NCBI GenBank assembly: GCA_956465555.1
Contig: OY101122.1
Coordinates: 1,995,001-2,059,000, forward strand
Reading direction: 5' to 3'
DNA from: Nitzschia sp. pyKryTriq1
Taxonomy: Eukaryota > Bacillariophyta > Bacillariophyceae > Bacillariales > Bacillariaceae
DNA: 64,000 nt
Shown here: in pieces, positions 61,301 to 64,000 of the stretch
Numbering within the stretch: position 1 is the first letter of the stretch
Layout: every line of letters begins with the position of its first letter
Notes under the pieces: generated by a model
Database searches by the model: none
Seen by the model: only the letters and a program-made list of their open reading frames with translations
What the model was told of the DNA's origin: nothing
Made by a program: the position numbers and the translations under genes

Positions 61301-62299
61301 ATGGGAGGGATTGTTTCGGCGCTGGCGTTTCCCGTTCCAGAACGCAAGTGGAGCGAACCGTTATTGAAGTGCCAAGGCGATCGACTGGTGTGGTTGACAA
61401 CGACGACGACGACGACGACGACGACGACAACGTCCTCGCAGCAACTCAAAGTGCCAGCCTTGTATTTGCAACGGCATCGACACGAGTCTCTCTTTACGAT
61501 TCTGTACAGTCATGGCAATGCGGAAGATATCGGAATCAATGTCCCCTATTTAGAAAATCTCAGTGACGCCTTGAATGTGAACGTTCTGGCGTACGAGTAT
61601 CCTGGATATTCGATTGCCGAGGGAAATGAGCCTAGTGAAGAATTGTGCTGCGCCGCCATTCGGGCCGCGTACCAGTATCTGGTGGAAGTGCAAAAGGTGG
61701 ATCCATCTACCATTGTGTTAATGGGCCGATCTCTCGGAACGGGGCCTACTGTCGATCTGGCCAGTCAAATACCCGAAATCGCTGGAACGATTTTGCAGTC
61801 ACCTTTGGAATCGGGCATTCGGTGTGTTCTCGGGACTTGTTCCAGCATTGCCTTGTACCCATTGGATATTTTTCGAAGTTATGCCAAAATACAGAATATT
61901 GTGGGTCCCGTCTTTATTGTACACGGTCTGGCTGATCGAGTGGTGCCCTGTCGCAATGGAATGGCGTTGCAAGCGCTGTTGGAACAACGCCCACAACACA
62001 AAGAAGTTGCGTACCCTCCTGTTTGGATTCCGGGAAGAGGACATAATGACATGCCCCATGAGTACTGTCTTGGGCTGTTTCAAAAGTTTTTGCAGTACTT
62101 ACCACAGTATCAACATACATTGAGGAGTCGGTGGGGCCTACTAGGAGAAGTAGTAGTGCAAGAAGAACAAGCGGCAGCACCTGCAGGAGGAACGGCTTCC
62201 CAATCGCACGCATCATCCCGAACGTCGGGTAACATCTTTGAGACGCCCTCCACACTCAAGGCGGAACCATTGTTACCAAAGAACGCGGCGGTAGTGTAA
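61301..62299 (+). CDS. ABHD17-like alpha/beta hydrolase with N-myristoylation signal
   Basis: 332 residues. The N-terminus MGGIVSALAF has Gly2 and Ser6, fitting an N-myristoylation signal. The alpha/beta-hydrolase core has the ABHD17/FAM108 pattern: ILYSHGNAEDIG, LAYEYPGYSIAEG, nucleophile Ser144 in VLMGRSLGTGPTVDLA, Asp212 in IVHGLADRVVP and His248 in IPGRGHNDMP. A poly-Thr run from an ACG repeat (about residues 33-44) is inserted near the start. In animals ABHD17 removes palmitate from membrane proteins and is itself anchored by palmitoylation of an N-terminal Cys cluster. Here that cluster is absent and myristoylation may replace it. Enzyme substrate is inferred from family. Confidence 0.88.
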   Translation: MGGIVSALAFPVPERKWSEPLLKCQGDRLVWLTTTTTTTTTTTTSSQQLKVPALYLQRHRHESLFTILYSHGNAEDIGINVPYLENLSDALNVNVLAYEYPGYSIAEGNEPSEELCCAAIRAAYQYLVEVQKVDPSTIVLMGRSLGTGPTVDLASQIPEIAGTILQSPLESGIRCVLGTCSSIALYPLDIFRSYAKIQNIVGPVFIVHGLADRVVPCRNGMALQALLEQRPQHKEVAYPPVWIPGRGHNDMPHEYCLGLFQKFLQYLPQYQHTLRSRWGLLGEVVVQEEQAAAPAGGTASQSHASSRTSGNIFETPSTLKAEPLLPKNAAVV

Positions 62300-62754
62300 A
62301 AAGAAGAAGTCCTGACTTGGACTAAAAACAAGTACAGTTTCTGGAGCCAGACTACTATATCGTTTCACAGACCTAGCCATTTTGATTGGGAAATTTGTAG
62401 TCATTAAAATGTAGCGTCAATGGATATACTCCTAGGGAGCTACATATGAGCATGATGGAGGCGCTTAGCTTAGTGCTCGATGATATTAGCAATCTCCCAT
62501 CGAAAAGAAAAAAATGAGCTATCCAAAGAGTTGTTTCGCTTCATTCATTATGTGTGCGGCGATCACGATTTATTATCCAAGCCGATTGAAAAATAAGATA
62601 ATCTGTTTGATACAAAATCACAAAGCTACGGTTTGTTTACATGGAATGGCTATTGACAACAAACAAATTCGCTGTCGGAGCAAGCTGATCGAAACAGGAA
62701 TAAAATCTGCTGATCAAAGCAGAAGAAAAAAAATATCAGCAATGAGGGCATTGC
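62300..62754. other. Convergent intergenic region
   Basis: AT-rich 3' flank of two convergent genes. A short plus-strand frame at 62514-62798 runs into the NRT2 3' end and looks like chance. Nothing else is seen. Confidence 0.4.
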
Positions 62755-64000
62755 TTAGGCAGCCTCCTCTTCGGTGGCGCCGTCCTTCTTCTCGGTAGGC
62801 TCTTCCGCGTTGACCTCCTCGGCCTTCTCCGCATCCGGCTCGGGGACAGACAAAGTTTGCGGTTGCTTTGTGGGGACGGGATCGTCCTTTCCGCAGACCA
62901 TACCAGCGTGTCCCTTGATGAAGACAGTAAATGACAAGGCGGTCGATGCCAAGATCACAGCTCCCATCACAATAAAGGCCTCCTTGTAGGTGGGAAGGTT
63001 TCGGAATCCCAAGCCAAAGCAGACGGCTCCGGTGTTTCCTCCTGCTCCGACAATACCAGAGATGGATCCAGTGGAAGGAGGGTCAATGTAAGGAACAATA
63101 CCGTACGAGGTACCTTCAGCCGCTTGGACAAACAAGGAGAAGAAGACCATGACAGCAATGGCGGCACCGAGACTTGGGGTGTTGGCGAAAACCAAGACCA
63201 AGGCTCCTTCGCAAGCCAGGCAGATAGTGTGTGCCCAAAGACGTCCTCGCATTCCCATCGACGCGTTTGCCTTGTCGGAGAGGAATCCTCCCAATCCACG
63301 TGCGAACAAGTTCATCCACCCGAAAATGGACGCAATGGCGGCGGCTTCTTCCGTGGTGAGACCGAACTCGTCCTTGAAGTAAAGAGCGGCGGCGTTATTC
63401 ATGGTCAACTCAACACCGAAGCAGCAACCGTATTGGATAAACATGATCCAGGTATTGATGTTGAAGGCACCATTTCGGAACGAAGCGGCAGCAGAGACTT
63501 CGGGCATTTGTCCGTGCTTCTTCAACTCAGTGTAATTTCCCTTCGGAGCGTCATCGGAAATATAGTAGATAACGATGCCGATGCAGAAACCAACAAAGGC
63601 GGGGACAACACAGACGGTACGCCACGCCTTTTCAGCGTTTCCGTCAAACGCCTTCTTGAAGAGAGGGAAAAGAACCGATCCCATGACGAGCTGGGTGACA
63701 CCTCCTCCAAGGTTACCCCATCCACCGACGAGGGCGTTGGCGGTTCCGACGACTTGCTTGGTGAACATACGCGAGGTCCAGTATTGGCACATGACAAAGG
63801 TACCTCCGGCGGCTCCGATAAACAGACGAAGAACGGTAAGGCCGGTGGCGCTGTTCACAAATCCAGTGCAGGCAGTGGGGATGGAGGCAGCGCACAAAAC
63901 AATAGTAAAAAGGACACGAGATCCAAGCTTGTCGCAAAGGGGCCCGAGAAGGAAACGCATAAAGATGGTTCCTCCGACACCGACAATCGAGGAGGTCCAG
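62755..64000 (-). CDS. NRT2: High-affinity nitrate transporter NRT2 (NNP/MFS family), 5' partial
   Basis: The frame is open to the right edge (SSIVGVGGTIFMRFLLGPLC), so the first two or three helices lie outside. The visible 415 residues contain about ten membrane helices. NNP signatures are clear: the A-G-(x)-G-N-x-G-G-G motif NALVGGWGNLGGGVTQLVMG and the second copy GIVGAGGNTGAVCFGLGF, both lining the nitrate path. MRFLLGPLCDKLGSR is the MFS loop 2-3 motif. The cytoplasmic C-tail is Glu/Ala/Pro-rich (EPDAEKAEEVNAEEPTEKKD), unlike the plant tail. The protein imports nitrate with protons or sodium. The codon use is clean, with few homopolymers, as expected of a highly expressed gene. Promoter and start are beyond the window. 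Confidence 0.95.
   Translation of the reverse strand, partial: WTSSIVGVGGTIFMRFLLGPLCDKLGSRVLFTIVLCAASIPTACTGFVNSATGLTVLRLFIGAAGGTFVMCQYWTSRMFTKQVVGTANALVGGWGNLGGGVTQLVMGSVLFPLFKKAFDGNAEKAWRTVCVVPAFVGFCIGIVIYYISDDAPKGNYTELKKHGQMPEVSAAASFRNGAFNINTWIMFIQYGCCFGVELTMNNAAALYFKDEFGLTTEEAAAIASIFGWMNLFARGLGGFLSDKANASMGMRGRLWAHTICLACEGALVLVFANTPSLGAAIAVMVFFSLFVQAAEGTSYGIVPYIDPPSTGSISGIVGAGGNTGAVCFGLGFRNLPTYKEAFIVMGAVILASTALSFTVFIKGHAGMVCGKDDPVPTKQPQTLSVPEPDAEKAEEVNAEEPTEKKDGATEEEAA

Overview
This 64-kb window looks like nuclear DNA of a diatom, that is, a photosynthetic stramenopile. Genes lie on both strands with no operons. Most are intronless or carry one to three short introns of about 80-125 nt with GT/AG ends. 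Three gene types point to diatoms: two genes with the DUF6824 domain (12457-13221 and 54145-56058), a short protein of the FGTIEVREYDR type (47508-48140), and an NRT2/NNP nitrate transporter at the right edge. Proteins are loaded with Ser, Asn, Gln, Asp and Thr homopolymers. The species cannot be named from the sequence. Intergenic DNA is full of TACCGGTAC-type palindromes and CTACTACTAG-type trinucleotide runs.

Layout. 1-9.5 kb: a wybutosine-synthesis fusion protein (TYW3-kelch-TYW2 N-part, frame broken), a candidate N-myristoylated protein, a short broken gene, a KEX1-like serine carboxypeptidase with three visible exons, and a membrane-anchored trypsin-like protease. 10-20 kb: three long Ser-rich proteins of unknown function around a DUF6824 protein, then about 2 kb without a confident gene. 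20.4-28.4 kb: mitochondrial HSP90 (TRAP1), an RRxS-rich small protein, a small membrane protein, a DUF952 protein and an SGNH-hydrolase-like type II membrane protein. 29-37 kb: a membrane-anchored short-chain dehydrogenase, a two-exon multi-pass membrane protein, a repeat-rich gap with a 21-bp palindromic satellite, and a seven-helix receptor-like protein. 37.6-44 kb: a frame-broken transposase, an ankyrin-like diatom protein and a PD-(D/E)XK-like nuclease candidate.

44.2-46.8 kb is the oddest part. Two clusters of CTTGGCC(T/C)(G/A)GGCCAAG palindromes in inverted orientation bracket a 2.2-kb segment. That segment holds a 5'-truncated piece of a ZNF598/Hel2-like gene and a frame-broken RNA polymerase III RPC7-like gene. 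47.5-64 kb: a diatom-family small protein, a Ser/Arg-rich protein, serine O-acetyltransferase with an unusual tail, a SEC14-like plus DUF6824 fusion, a GT15-type mannosyltransferase-like protein, a second Golgi-type glycosyltransferase-like protein, an ABHD17-like hydrolase with a myristoylation signal, and the C-terminal part of NRT2.

The genes do not form one pathway. Links are thematic only: secretory-pathway proteins (carboxypeptidase, two glycosyltransferases, SGNH protein) and nitrogen/sulfur assimilation (NRT2, serine acetyltransferase). Several loci (TYW fusion, RPC7, ZNF598 fragment, transposase) share one-base frame breaks, so either indel errors in the assembly or real decay must be considered. 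No rRNA, tRNA or CRISPR array was recognised.
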